64,000 nucleotides of DNA from Gracilariopsis chorda. Taxonomy: Eukaryota; Rhodophyta; Florideophyceae; Gracilariales; Gracilariaceae. The notes under the pieces were generated by a model. That model did no database searches. It was not told where the DNA came from and saw nothing but the letters and a program-made list of their open reading frames with translations. Shown here piece by piece: positions 21,044 to 30,359 of this stretch. The position numbers were made by a program, and so were the translations under genes. Each line of letters starts with the position of its first letter. The stretch's first letter is position 1. The stretch lies in the NCBI GenBank assembly GCA_003194525.1, contig NBIV01000006.1, positions 248,001 through 312,000 on the forward strand, read 5' to 3'.

Positions 21044-21599
21044 TTAACTTGACGGAGCGAAGGTATCTTGTTTTGTCTTCAGATCTTTTACTGCCGCTTT
21101 GATGGCATCTTCAGCCAACATTGAGCAATGCAGTTTCACAGGTGGCAACTTGAGTTCTTTCGCTATGTCACTGTTTTTGATCTTCGTCGCGTCGTTCACA
21201 TTCCTGCCCTTCACCCACTCGGTAGCAAGCGATGATGAAGCAATGGCAGACCCGCAACCAAACGTTTTGAAAGCCGACTCTATGATCTCGCCGTTTTCGT
21301 CCACTCGGATTTGCAGTTTCATAACATCGCCACAGGCCGGCGCACCAACTAGACCTGTTCCGACATTCTTGTCATTCTTGTTGAGGCTGCCTACGTTTCT
21401 ATTAGAGGAATAGAAAATGAAATGGTATTAGATTGACCGGGAAGCGAGATGAGGAGCTACTGTTTCATTGGAGATGAACCTACCTTGGATTCTCATAATG
21501 GTCGATTACCTTATCATCATACTTTCGGATTTGTCTACCAATGGTTGAGCGGAAGGGTCCTCGCGCGCGGGAAATAGACGCTGCTGCAATTCTGTTCAT
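21044..21599 (-). CDS. ISU1: iron-sulfur cluster assembly scaffold ISU1/IscU (ISCU), mitochondrial, two exons
   Basis: Exon 1 is 21599-21484 and exon 2 is 21398-21044, with an 85-base intron (donor GTAGGT, acceptor TAATAG, phase 2); the product is 156 residues. A basic Arg/Ser-rich presequence (MNRIAAASISRARG...) suits mitochondrial import. The body is a textbook IscU: VIDHYENPRNVGSLNKND, then the cluster ligands Cys61 (APACGD, with Asp63), Cys87 (FGCGSAIASSS) and Cys130 (KLHCSML). LPPVK at 123-127 is the Hsp70-binding motif that directs cluster release. The splice restores the highly conserved NPRNVGS block. It builds [2Fe-2S]/[4Fe-4S] clusters with the desulfurase NFS1-ISD11 and frataxin. 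Confidence 0.95.
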
Positions 21600-23194
21600 T
21601 GTCGGTTGCTAGCTTGCGACTCTTTATGACGGATGCTTCTGCAACTGGGGTCTGGTTTTCCAACTGTAACAGAATGTGTGTGGGACTGGCTTCAGTCCAG
21701 CTTGAGACCAGTCAGTTATCGAGGCACTTGCTTCGCCGTAAATGAAGTTAAGTGCGAAGGGTACCACTTACTATCTATGCAGGGCGGAGAGCTGCGTTCG
21801 GCCAAAACAGACAGCCCGGTTGAAGCAAGCTGGAGCTGCTCTAGTCACGAAAACAAATACGCAAACGGTGTAGAAAACTCACCGAAGCCCAAAACGTGGG
21901 CCAAAAAATGGCGAGCGACGATAAGGACCACCGATTCATGGACAGGAGGTCAAAAACAGAACTTGAACCATATGTAATGCGCAATTACAGTAGATACACG
22001 TGTAGATCTATAATTTTGAAGTCTTGTATCAGAGGTTTTGAAAATGTTTTGTCCACTCGCAGCTCTTGCTCGAACACCTTCACTGTCATCACTGTGTAAG
22101 GCTTTCATTTTTGAACAGTGCCCGCCCCGGCAGCAATTCATACTGGTCCGAAGTTCGTTTGGATGTGCTTAATACGAGTACTGCGGACGAGTATCAATCA
22201 AAATGCCTTCAAATAAGGACCGCAACGTTCTAATCTAACTGTGGGTGCCAGCAGATTTCCGTAGTGGTGTCAGTGCTTGTTGTTTCTTGGTAGAGAGCGG
22301 ATGTCACCGATGCGCATAGTACGCGCGAGAGCAGGGCATCGAGTTGGAGATTAGAATGAGTTAGGAAACAAAAAATGCTAGTAGGGTTGGACGATGTCGA
22401 AGCAGTGAATAGGCATTGGCGTGGAAGTTGGGTGCGTCACATGAACAGGCGTGAATGGGGCTGTCAAGCAGCGAAGGGCAAAACGCGCTCGGCGCACATA
22501 CACTCGGATGGCACTCGACGTACATAGAGCTGAATCACGTGCTACGTGACGAGCTGGTGTGGTGTGGCCGCGTCGATTGCCACTAGCAGGTCCACAAATG
22601 CGTTGACTTACGGCCAAAATGGCGTTAACCGGTCCGTAAAGTGGGTATTGTGGTCCTAAAGTGGCTTAATCTGGCTTAATGAAGCTTGCTGGGCTCGTAC
22701 TCGAGGGGGGGCCGATGGCGCTAACATTTTGAAAGTGTTTTCGCTCATAATTACGTACATCGTCGTTGAATTGGACGCAAGCGCAGAATAGCGGTTATTT
22801 TTGGGGGGCGACGCACTCAAACATTTCGGAGAAGCTTAGCAAAAGTGGGCGCAGTTTAGAGCTTTTGGAAAGTTTTGCTGGAAGGAGAGCGTTGCGCGCC
22901 AAACAAAAAGTTGACCGGCTCAGGCGCAGTTGTAACAAGCAGCAGAAGAGTGCGCGCCACGGCCAATAAACGACGAATTTAGTTTTCGCGCGAATCTTTC
23001 GGCCATTCGCGCGAGCGTTTTTCTCGCCGACAGTGCGAAGAGTAACTTGTTTGAACTCAGTGCTCACACTCTCCTGGTATGGCAGCGTGACGCGCCTAGT
23101 TCACCTGCCCGGGAAAAAGAAGTCTCCCGTCAACAGCCATCTCATTGTTCAGCGACCCCACTGAAGTGCGTCGCGTACCGCAAACGCCCCAACC
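21600..23194. other. intergenic between divergent ISU1 and SR-type genes
   Basis: Both promoters must lie here. Short frames (for example 21633-21977 on the plus strand) show no domain. No repeat or RNA gene was seen. Confidence 0.45.
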
Positions 23195-24656
23195 ATGACT
23201 GTCCCCTACGATGAACGACCCGCCTCTCAAGACCGAGACCCCCCTCAAGACAAAGGCTCCTATGTCCACCGCAAGCCTCCCCGTAGCGATGATGACCGTT
23301 ACGGAGATGGGCGTCGCGACGAACACCCTCGCGAGCACGAACGACGTCAACATGACCGTCCCCACTACTCGCATGGATCTGAGCACGACCTGTCACCCCG
23401 CGAGAAGAGGACCGCTCCCCGCCCCACTACAGTCGCCAACGCGAGCACTTCACCCCAGAACGTGATGAACCCCGCCCCGACCACGACCGTAGCGAACACC
23501 CACCTCGCCACCCGACCCATGAGCAACTGCACGACCGTCACAGGGATGCCTCAAGCGGTCGAGAGCGAGGCCCTGAACATGGCCAAAACGGAAACCGTGG
23601 CACCGGCGGTGAAAGCGACGAGGACAGCGACCGCAAACATGACCGTCGTGATGAGCCTACCGACAGTGTCCACCCTTCTGCACACCATCAGAGAGCAGAA
23701 CAAGGTGTAGATGAACCCGAAAGTGTTCCCATGTCTGGTGAACCCGAACCCGACCAACCAGACCGCTCATACGCACCAGACACTGATCAGGACACTGATC
23801 GGCCCTCTGAGAATGGTGCTCCGGCTGACGATGCCCGCAACATGAGCGACAAAGACGCACAAAACGTTGAAGGCGCCGCTCAGCAAGATGCTGACGGAAC
23901 TGCCCCAAACCTCATCAACTTGTTTGTGCGCAATGTTGCGAGGCACGTCATGGAGGAGCAACTGGTAAACTTGTTTAGTAAGGTAAGGCATTGGCTCGTG
24001 GAAGCCCACTTTTCACCTCTCTTGTCAGCAAGAATCTTTTTTTCAACAGCTTTCTAACAATCTTTCTTTGTGCTACGGGCGAAATGGTGCCCTACGAACT
24101 AACTCATCAAACTGTGTAGTATGGAAAGGTAGAGTCTGCGATCGTTGTGCGTGATCCGTTATCTGGAGAGTGTCGTGGATTTGGCTTTGTCAAGATGTAC
24201 ACTGAGGAGGCAGCGAAAGCTGCTATAGAGAGTCTTCGCGACTATGATTTTGAAGGTCGCAAAATATCAGTTGAACGGGCAAAACGCAACGCACCACATC
24301 AGAGGACCCCAGGAGCATATATGGGCATTGATCGGCGAATTCGAGACAGGTATGCGGGAATTAAACGTGCACGCGAGTACGACACAGGCTACGGGTACGG
24401 GGATTCATATGTGAGAAGAGGTTCTTACAGAGGCCGATACGGGGAACCTTCGAGACACAGGTACGATGAACGTGGTTGGGATGCAAGACGTGACCATCGT
24501 CCTCCGTATGGGCGTCCCCCATATGATGAACGTGAGAGAGTGAGAAGGAGGTACGATGAAGGACCCCGTTACCCACCAAGAGATTTAGATCGGGAGCAAC
24601 GTTTTCGGGAGCGTCAGCCGCCCGTGCCAAGGGAATCGGCTGATGACTATATCTGA
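23195..24656 (+). CDS. SR/RD-rich RNA-binding protein with one RRM (splicing-factor type), apparent frameshift and one intron
   Basis: The ATG at 23195 opens an Arg/Asp/His/Pro-rich domain (YDERPASQDRDPP...HPREHERRQHDRPHYS). Near 23400 the charged, RS/RD-like sequence leaves this frame and continues in another (REEDRSPPHYSRQREHF...) to 23982. This is either a one-base deletion or an assembly error; an intron is unlikely because both frames stay biased up to the junction. An RRM follows: RNP2 LFVRNVA, a 137-base intron 23983-24119 (GTAAGG...TGTGTAG, phase 0), then YGKVESAIVV and RNP1 CRGFGFVKM. The C-terminus is Arg/Tyr/Gly-rich (RGSYRGRYGEPSRHRY, PPYDERERVRRRYDE). The layout RD-RRM-RY resembles Tra2/SR45-like regulators of pre-mRNA splicing. 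Confidence 0.8.
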
Positions 24657-25105
24657 TGTAGAGTTATCTAATACCTGGAGGGCATGCTTACATTCTGATG
24701 TATGGGTATAAGACGAATTTCATCTAGAGGTCGACGCTAAGTCTTTGCAGGTATGACGGATCAGAGCTCGCAGGGTTCGTGTTAACGAACCGCAGGTTTT
24801 CTCGATGGTCTCTCAGCACATCTGGCAAGCATCCCTGAAAACAGCCGAACTTAACATATTTCCTCATCAAGAGTTGTTGCTGCTTTCGCCATCCTTCAGG
24901 TGATACTCAGGTAGACATGATGATCCTTGCTTTCGCCATCGAGAATCTACACGAAACAAATTCTTCGTGTGCTCTTTCAAAGTATCGAGAATACCTCAAC
25001 ACATGACTTCAACTAAGGCTGCACCTAATGCGTACATAAACCACAGAGACCTTTCAAAGCAATAAGCCACCCCAAACCTATGTCGTCGGCATATTCCTCG
25101 AAAAA

Positions 25106-25147
25106 GGTTTCAGTCATTTCTTCAAAGGTTTCAGTCATTTCTTCAAA
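25106..25147. repeat. exact tandem duplication, 2 x 21 bases
   Basis: Two back-to-back identical 21-base units starting GGTTTCAGTCATTTCTTC lie in the spacer between convergent genes. Confidence 0.85.
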
Positions 25148-25588
25148 CGAAATCGATCAGTGTTTCGGAGACGCCAGAGTGTCAGAGACGATTCTGTGAA
25201 GATTGTATGATGAAACCAATATCCACAACCACCACCTCATTCAAGCCCAATTGATTGTGATACATCTGAGAATTCCTCAGTTTTCCATTTAGGAGGAGCT
25301 CGGGCTTTGCTCTGAGCAACGCATCGATTTGTTCCCTAAGAAGATGATCTGAACCTTGCCTTCTGAACCTTATAATGCGAACCTTCGCGAGATTCTTCGT
25401 CATGAGCATGATCCCCAGAAGATTAGGCAAAGACATTTTTGAATCCAAAGCACCTTCGGTCTCGCATCAATGTTGGTTCACAGCAAGAAGAGTCTTAAAT
25501 CGGCTCGATGTCAATGTGATGACACTATTATAATATCCAATTCTCTATTTCAGACGCTGAAGTCATAGGGTGCCCTTTTGTATATGAA

Positions 25589-25612
25589 GCAGGGAGGTTA
25601 TTAACCCCCTGC
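25589..25612. repeat. near-perfect palindrome, 12-base arms, no spacer
   Basis: GCAGGGAGGTTA and TTAACCCCCTGC are inverted complements with a single mismatched pair. It lies about 400 bases past the 3' end of the plastid protein gene and could act in 3'-end formation. Confidence 0.75.
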
Positions 25613-26017
25613 ATGTATCGAGGCGGAACTAAGGATGTATGGAATCCTGATACGACTCAAATATCTAACTTTCCGCCTAATATCATGTCCTAATGGCTCC
25701 TCGGCGGGTCTTACGTTCTAAAAGCCGCACTACTATTAAATTATCAGTTTAGACAAATAAAAAAGGTATGTTCTTCAGACTTGGGCGGTAGTTGACATGC
25801 GTCCGTGTTAACTACTCGTGAAGTTTTGGGTACCAAAGGTAGAACGATGTCTCGAGCAAAGAGAACAATGTCCTAGAGATCCGCGTGGTTAGCTTGAAAA
25901 GTGTGAGGGGAGCTCATGTTTTTGTCCGCGTCCTGCGTCGAAGCCGACGACAACTAGAAAGTTTAGCTTTATGCAACGCAACGACTAAGGCATTGAGACA
26001 CGGTAGATGCAGAACTG

Positions 26018-26842
26018 TTATACGTTTGCTGGTCCTGCACCAGCAACATCAAACTGGAGCTTCAGACCTCCACCGGCGCCCGGCACTAAAGATGTTATAG
26101 TATCGCCTTCTGCTTTTGGTGGCGGGGGTAAGGTCGGAAGACCCTCAATGTGTTCCATAGATACGGAAACCGACGCAGTAGCAAGATTTCCGTTGTACGA
26201 GATGTCGATTACTGGTGCCTTGTTTTTCATTTCCTTAGGATAATACACATCTGAAAACGACGCCGTTACTTCGGTCATGGCAACTGAGACGCGGTCTTTG
26301 AGATAATCATTCTCATAAACAATTTTGATTTCTGGAGCTTTGTTTCTCACGCTGTCAGGGAAGTATTTCTCATATAGTGCAGGATTCGGACCTGAGTCGT
26401 CCGCAGCTTGCTCTGGCACCGTTTCGCCTTCTTTCTCTTCACCACTGGCGGGCTTCTCTTCATCGGATTCAGCGGGCATATTGAAACCTTCGAAGAACTC
26501 CGTTTTATCAAGGTCAGCAAGGATGCCTGTTTTCACTTCCTCCTTCGGTTTGAAAGCCGCTTTTGGTTGAAAGCCAGAGGGCACATCCGGGACATCCTTT
26601 TCCATGCCGTCTTCGATCCATGCCCTGTAAAAAGCCTCTCCGCCAGGCATCCCACCTGTGAAGACGTTCTCCTTAAACTTCGTCTTCCCGACTGATGTCC
26701 ATAGTGAGTCGGAGTCCTCCTTGACTGCCATTCGCACGCGTGCAGTTCGCGTGCGCGGTCTTTGATTAGACTTGTGGCTCACGTGGTCGCCTCTGAAAGC
26801 TGTGACGCCGATTGTCGAGTTTGGAGTGAGAACGAAAGCCAT
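26018..26842 (-). CDS. plastid-targeted protein, possible phycobilisome/antenna-associated polypeptide with tandem repeat
   Basis: Single exon, 274 residues. MAFVLTPNSTIGVTAF followed by a Ser/Arg-rich stretch to about residue 38 (RTRTARVRMAV) is a typical red-algal plastid transit peptide. The mature part begins with WTSVGKTKFKENVF and GGMPGGEAFYRAWIEDGM, then an acidic linker. It contains two related units, YFPDSVRNKAPEIKIVYEN...VSVAM and YYPKEMKNKAPVIDISYNG...VSVSM, and ends Gly-rich. There is no cysteine in the whole protein, so it cannot bind bilins as a gamma subunit does. The GG-PGGE-FY-WI-G segment and [YF]YP-[RK]NKAP-I repeats look like structural, linker-type sequence. The phycobilisome connection is my guess from composition and targeting, not from a confirmed family match. 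Confidence 0.6.
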   Translation of the reverse strand: MAFVLTPNSTIGVTAFRGDHVSHKSNQRPRTRTARVRMAVKEDSDSLWTSVGKTKFKENVFTGGMPGGEAFYRAWIEDGMEKDVPDVPSGFQPKAAFKPKEEVKTGILADLDKTEFFEGFNMPAESDEEKPASGEEKEGETVPEQAADDSGPNPALYEKYFPDSVRNKAPEIKIVYENDYLKDRVSVAMTEVTASFSDVYYPKEMKNKAPVIDISYNGNLATASVSVSMEHIEGLPTLPPPPKAEGDTITSLVPGAGGGLKLQFDVAGAGPANV

Positions 26843-27351
26843 GGCTGACTTGGGATATCTCTAGATAAACGGGAGCGGAGGTGGAATGCGCTAGAATCCT
26901 CTATGTGTCTCAAACTAAAAAAAATGTGCACTACCTTTTGTGACTACTGGTGGATATTGGAGACCTGGAGATGAAAGAGGAACGCCCAAACGTCTGTGCT
27001 CGGATATTTGCTGAAGAGCAACGTGATTCAATACCCAGGCATACCCTTGGTAGCTTTGCATGGTACATAGAAGCACCAGCAGAATGCGTACACGGAAAGC
27101 TACGGTTCTCAAGCCTGAGATCACCCCTTCCTCCACTTGGCGGAAGTTGCTTGGTGGCAGCCCGGTCCGAGGGGCGTATGTGCTTAATCTTCTTCAGCTG
27201 TTTGAACGAAAAAACATCAGAAGCCAATACAAGAAATCAGCTCCGACATTTGAGCCAATTCGGACGGTAAGAGCTTCCAATGAGAGATCGGATAGGTTGA
27301 GCGGTTATTAAGGAGACATGGTCATTGGTCGAACTTCGACCTGCTCAGTAG

Positions 27352-27426
27352 CAATACCAGTACAATCAGGCTAGTCTACCTTCGACCGTCGAAGGTACCG
27401 TTGGTAGCCTGATTGTACTGGTATTG
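27352..27426. repeat. 75-base foldback element flanked by 8-base direct repeats
   Basis: Exact 22-base inverted arms (27352-27373 and 27405-27426, outer sequence CAATACCAGTACAATCAGG) surround an inner hairpin TACCTTCGA/TCGAAGGTA. CTCAGTAG occurs immediately left (27344-27351) and again two bases right of the element (27429-27436). Short, hairpin-forming and flanked by an 8-base duplication, it looks like a miniature (MITE/foldback) insertion of hAT-like duplication size, with two unexplained extra bases (TA). Confidence 0.8.
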
Positions 27427-27683
27427 TACTCAGTAGCTTTCATCTCTAGTTGACTGTAAGCAAAGATCAAGAAACTTGAAGAGGCCATCCTCTTCTCCTG
27501 GACAGCCCGGTTGCCCCTCAAACTCATCTTGCTCTTCGGTCCAAGGGGAATGCTGACGCAAGTCACTTTGCCTTTCACGTCCTTCCGCGTATTGAAACCT
27601 AAACACCATTAGCGGCAGTTTCCCCAGGCATGGACAGAGGTAGCTCAACTAATCTTAACATGTACGGCAGCAAAGAAAACATT

Positions 27684-27712
27684 CATGCACGTCCACAGTG
27701 TGGACGTGCATG
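27684..27712. repeat. perfect palindrome, 13-base arms, 3-base centre
   Basis: CATGCACGTCCAC, AGT, GTGGACGTGCATG. It lies in the same spacer as the 75-base foldback, about 260 bases away. Confidence 0.9.
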
Positions 27713-29150
27713 GACTCCACAGCCATCAGAGCTGCATATTATATAGTCGTGTAGCTCTGCATTGACCACTCTTAGAGCGAAGCGTACTCAAAACTCTTGA
27801 CGCTTGGGCGACTCTAGCGAGATCTTGCTTTATATTGTTTTCTGACGAGCGCAACCGCGGCAGGCACCATTGGTTCCGGTACACGACAAAACTTGCTTCA
27901 ACGCTTGACATACGCTTCACCTTCGCTTTGAAAGACACGTATAAGCCAACTAAACCGGTGGAACGCTCAAATAAGCGCTGCTACTGGTCTCGTGTGCCAG
28001 ACCCCAAACTGCCCAGTCGTGAGAGTGCTCTTTGGCAGGGGATGAGAACAAATCATGATCCTCCATCCCCCGTTTCAAAAGGTGGTCTGGATGAAGTGCA
28101 CGGTTTTGACAAACCACGTGACGAGTTGCGCAACGTGTGTTTTATCAATTGGTTAAGCCGAAGCAACACCGAAGGTTGCGCTTGACAAGGCTTGACAACG
28201 CCGGATCGCGAAATTTGTATCTACAATAGAATGCTCGTGGGGTTGACTGGTGGGCCGACAGCTGTTCGGAAACAACCGAGTGTGCAAGCCTATAATTTTG
28301 GATGGAGGACTCAAGCAATGGAGCATTCGTTACCATTCCCGTTCTGGCCCCTGCAGACGCCGTGTCGAATTCTTCATTTCATCGATTGTGTCCAAAACCC
28401 TGGAACCAAAGCGGTTGCTGCTTCGTCACCAACACAAAGAGGTTTTCTCAAGGAATTCTACGTAGAGCGGCGTGCGAGTAGACATATGTAATGAAGGTAG
28501 CGGAGACACGATAAGAGAGGGCGCTCCTATGAGCTGCGTAATTTTAGAGAAGCCGCTCTGTGCTCTGTGAGCCATGCGCCGTTTTTGCTTTCTCGCTTCG
28601 CCAGTCAGCTGGCCACTCGAAGTGCCCAGTAAGCCTTAATGATGAAAATGTGGACATGCGAGGGGCAACCAGTGCCCGCACAGCTACCGCACGTGTCGCC
28701 GCAAGCAGCAATGAAGAGCAAGTGCGTCAGGCAAATCGGACCACAAAGAATTAACGTAGCGTACGGGACCACAACCGAAGCGAAACTGTGACCACTGCAA
28801 AAATGTGAACAATGCGAGAGCTGTTTCATACGCTGCGCACGTTCTGGCAGATATCTTCTCATACCCCACATACACCGTACCCACGCTCATACATACGCCT
28901 ACCAACTGGGAACGCTTCTTCTGCCGCTCTAGCCGCAAGCGACATTTGTGGCATCCCTCACCATTCGTCGTCAGTTGGGGTGGACGCGCTCTTCCTCCAG
29001 CTTTTACTGGTCTGCGTTTTCCTTTCAGTTACTCTTTCACCGTTCACCTTCCGTTCACTTCCCAGCCAAAACCCTTTCTTTCTTTCTTTTCTTGTCTTCT
29101 TCTCGCCGAGCAATCCTCCTTCTACACCCATTTGAGTTACGCGTCACCGC

Positions 29151-30359
29151 ATGACCGAAAACCTCGACGCGGCCAACGAAGCCGCATCAGAAGCGGCAAA
29201 ACCAGCCACCACTAAGGAGACAACATCTCAGTTGTCGCCATCTACCGCAACTCCTGCCTCTCCAAACCTCACTTCAAGCAACGTGGACGGTCGGACAAAC
29301 GGCAATCCAAATCCTAAATCTTCCTCTCCACAACATCTTGAGTCACTCGCCGACCGCTCTAACTCTACCTCTAGAACAGCCTCTACCGATTCGGACGATG
29401 CTGACACGGTTGCAGACGAAGCTCCGGCTAAGCACGATGTGTCACCCGTCTCCTCTGATGGACAAACCAACACAGCTCCGCTCGATATTATTCACTCCGT
29501 TGCTAATAGACCCACAGTGCCCCCGCTCTCCCCGATTAGTGACGCCACCGCATCCACTCCACGGTCAAGCAGGTTCGCGATCTTTTCACCACGCAACGGC
29601 AAGTCGCTCTCCCCATTTCGTCGCTTGTTTTCGCCACGAAGATTTAGCTCAACATCCCTCGACCGTGACTCGGAGTCCACCATAACAAACGGCAACTTCC
29701 AGAGAAGATTGAAGTTTGTCTGTTCCTGCTTCGCATCCAAGCAGTCCACAGATGAGTCTTTACAGGAACTTGATTATGCTGAGCACATAAAGACCCTTGA
29801 ACCCACTTACGAACCAGAACCACCGCTTCTTCCAAGCCCCACACCACATGCGGAAGATCGCATATGTCTCGTGCTAGATCTCGACGAGACCCTCGTCCAC
29901 AGCAGTTTTACGCCATTGCCGAACGCCGACTTTGAGGTTCCACTTGATATGCAAGGCGAAATTCACACGGTATACGTCAAGAAGAGACCTGGAGTTGATC
30001 ATTTTCTTTCCAAGGTCAGCGAGTGGTACGAAATTGTAATATTTACGGCTTCCCTTGCCCTCTATGCAAATCCCGTAGTGGATCTACTGGACCCACAGAA
30101 TTTGGTTCAACTCAGATTGTACCGGGAGCATTGCGTTCTGATCGGGGGTTGTTACGTTAAGGACATTGCAAAGCTTGGTCGTGACTTGAAACGTACGGTG
30201 ATAATCGATAACAGTCCCTTGAGTTATGTGCTGCAACCTGAAAACGCGATTCCTATCTCTGCGTTTTTCACAGACGACAATGACCGAGAGCTGGAGAGAA
30301 CACTCGAGTTACTGGAGCATGCAAGAAATCTCGAAGATGTAAGAAAAGCGCTCGCGTAA
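29151..30359 (+). CDS. CTD small phosphatase-like (SCP/CTDSP, FCP1-homology) protein phosphatase
   Basis: Single exon, 402 residues. The first 200 or so are Ser/Thr/Pro-rich, probably disordered, with SP sites and SFSPRR-like basic patches. The FCP1/NIF (HAD-type) catalytic domain follows: LVLDLDETLVHSSF with nucleophile Asp243 and general acid Asp245, YVKKRPGVDHFLSKVSEWYEIVIFTAS, LYREHCVLIGGCYVKDIAKLGRDL, and VIIDNSPLSYVLQPENAIPI. It ends with the conserved DDNDREL-L-LLE helix. This is the SCP/Dullard/TIM50-like fold without a BRCT domain, so closer to CTDSP1-3 than to FCP1. Likely substrates are phospho-Ser of the RNA polymerase II tail or other nuclear phosphoproteins. There is no transmembrane helix, which argues against TIM50 and Dullard. 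Confidence 0.9.
   Translation: MTENLDAANEAASEAAKPATTKETTSQLSPSTATPASPNLTSSNVDGRTNGNPNPKSSSPQHLESLADRSNSTSRTASTDSDDADTVADEAPAKHDVSPVSSDGQTNTAPLDIIHSVANRPTVPPLSPISDATASTPRSSRFAIFSPRNGKSLSPFRRLFSPRRFSSTSLDRDSESTITNGNFQRRLKFVCSCFASKQSTDESLQELDYAEHIKTLEPTYEPEPPLLPSPTPHAEDRICLVLDLDETLVHSSFTPLPNADFEVPLDMQGEIHTVYVKKRPGVDHFLSKVSEWYEIVIFTASLALYANPVVDLLDPQNLVQLRLYREHCVLIGGCYVKDIAKLGRDLKRTVIIDNSPLSYVLQPENAIPISAFFTDDNDRELERTLELLEHARNLEDVRKALA

Larger units (their letters stand above)
24657..26017. other. intergenic between convergent genes
   Basis: No gene recognised. A 21-base unit beginning GGTTTCAGTCATTTC is tandemly duplicated at 25106-25126 and 25127-25147. A 12-base-arm near-palindrome lies at 25589-25612. 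An 88-codon minus frame at 25448-25182 has no domain. Confidence 0.5.
26843..29150. other. intergenic between divergent genes, with two strong palindromes
   Basis: No gene recognised, although a plus frame at 27835-28185 and several 60-100 codon frames are open. It holds the foldback at 27352-27426 and the palindrome at 27684-27712. The last 120 bases (about 29020-29150) are C/T-rich, forming the probable leader of the phosphatase gene. Confidence 0.5.

Noticed and set aside
23211..23710. Alternative frames across the SR-type gene (MNDPPLKTE... and a Thr/Val-rich frame)
   Set aside because: These are shadows of the RD-rich coding frames; the Thr/Val/Ala bias is typical of an out-of-frame reading.
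27835..28185. 116-codon plus-strand ORF
   Set aside because: Begins with TTG, no ATG near the start, no domain.
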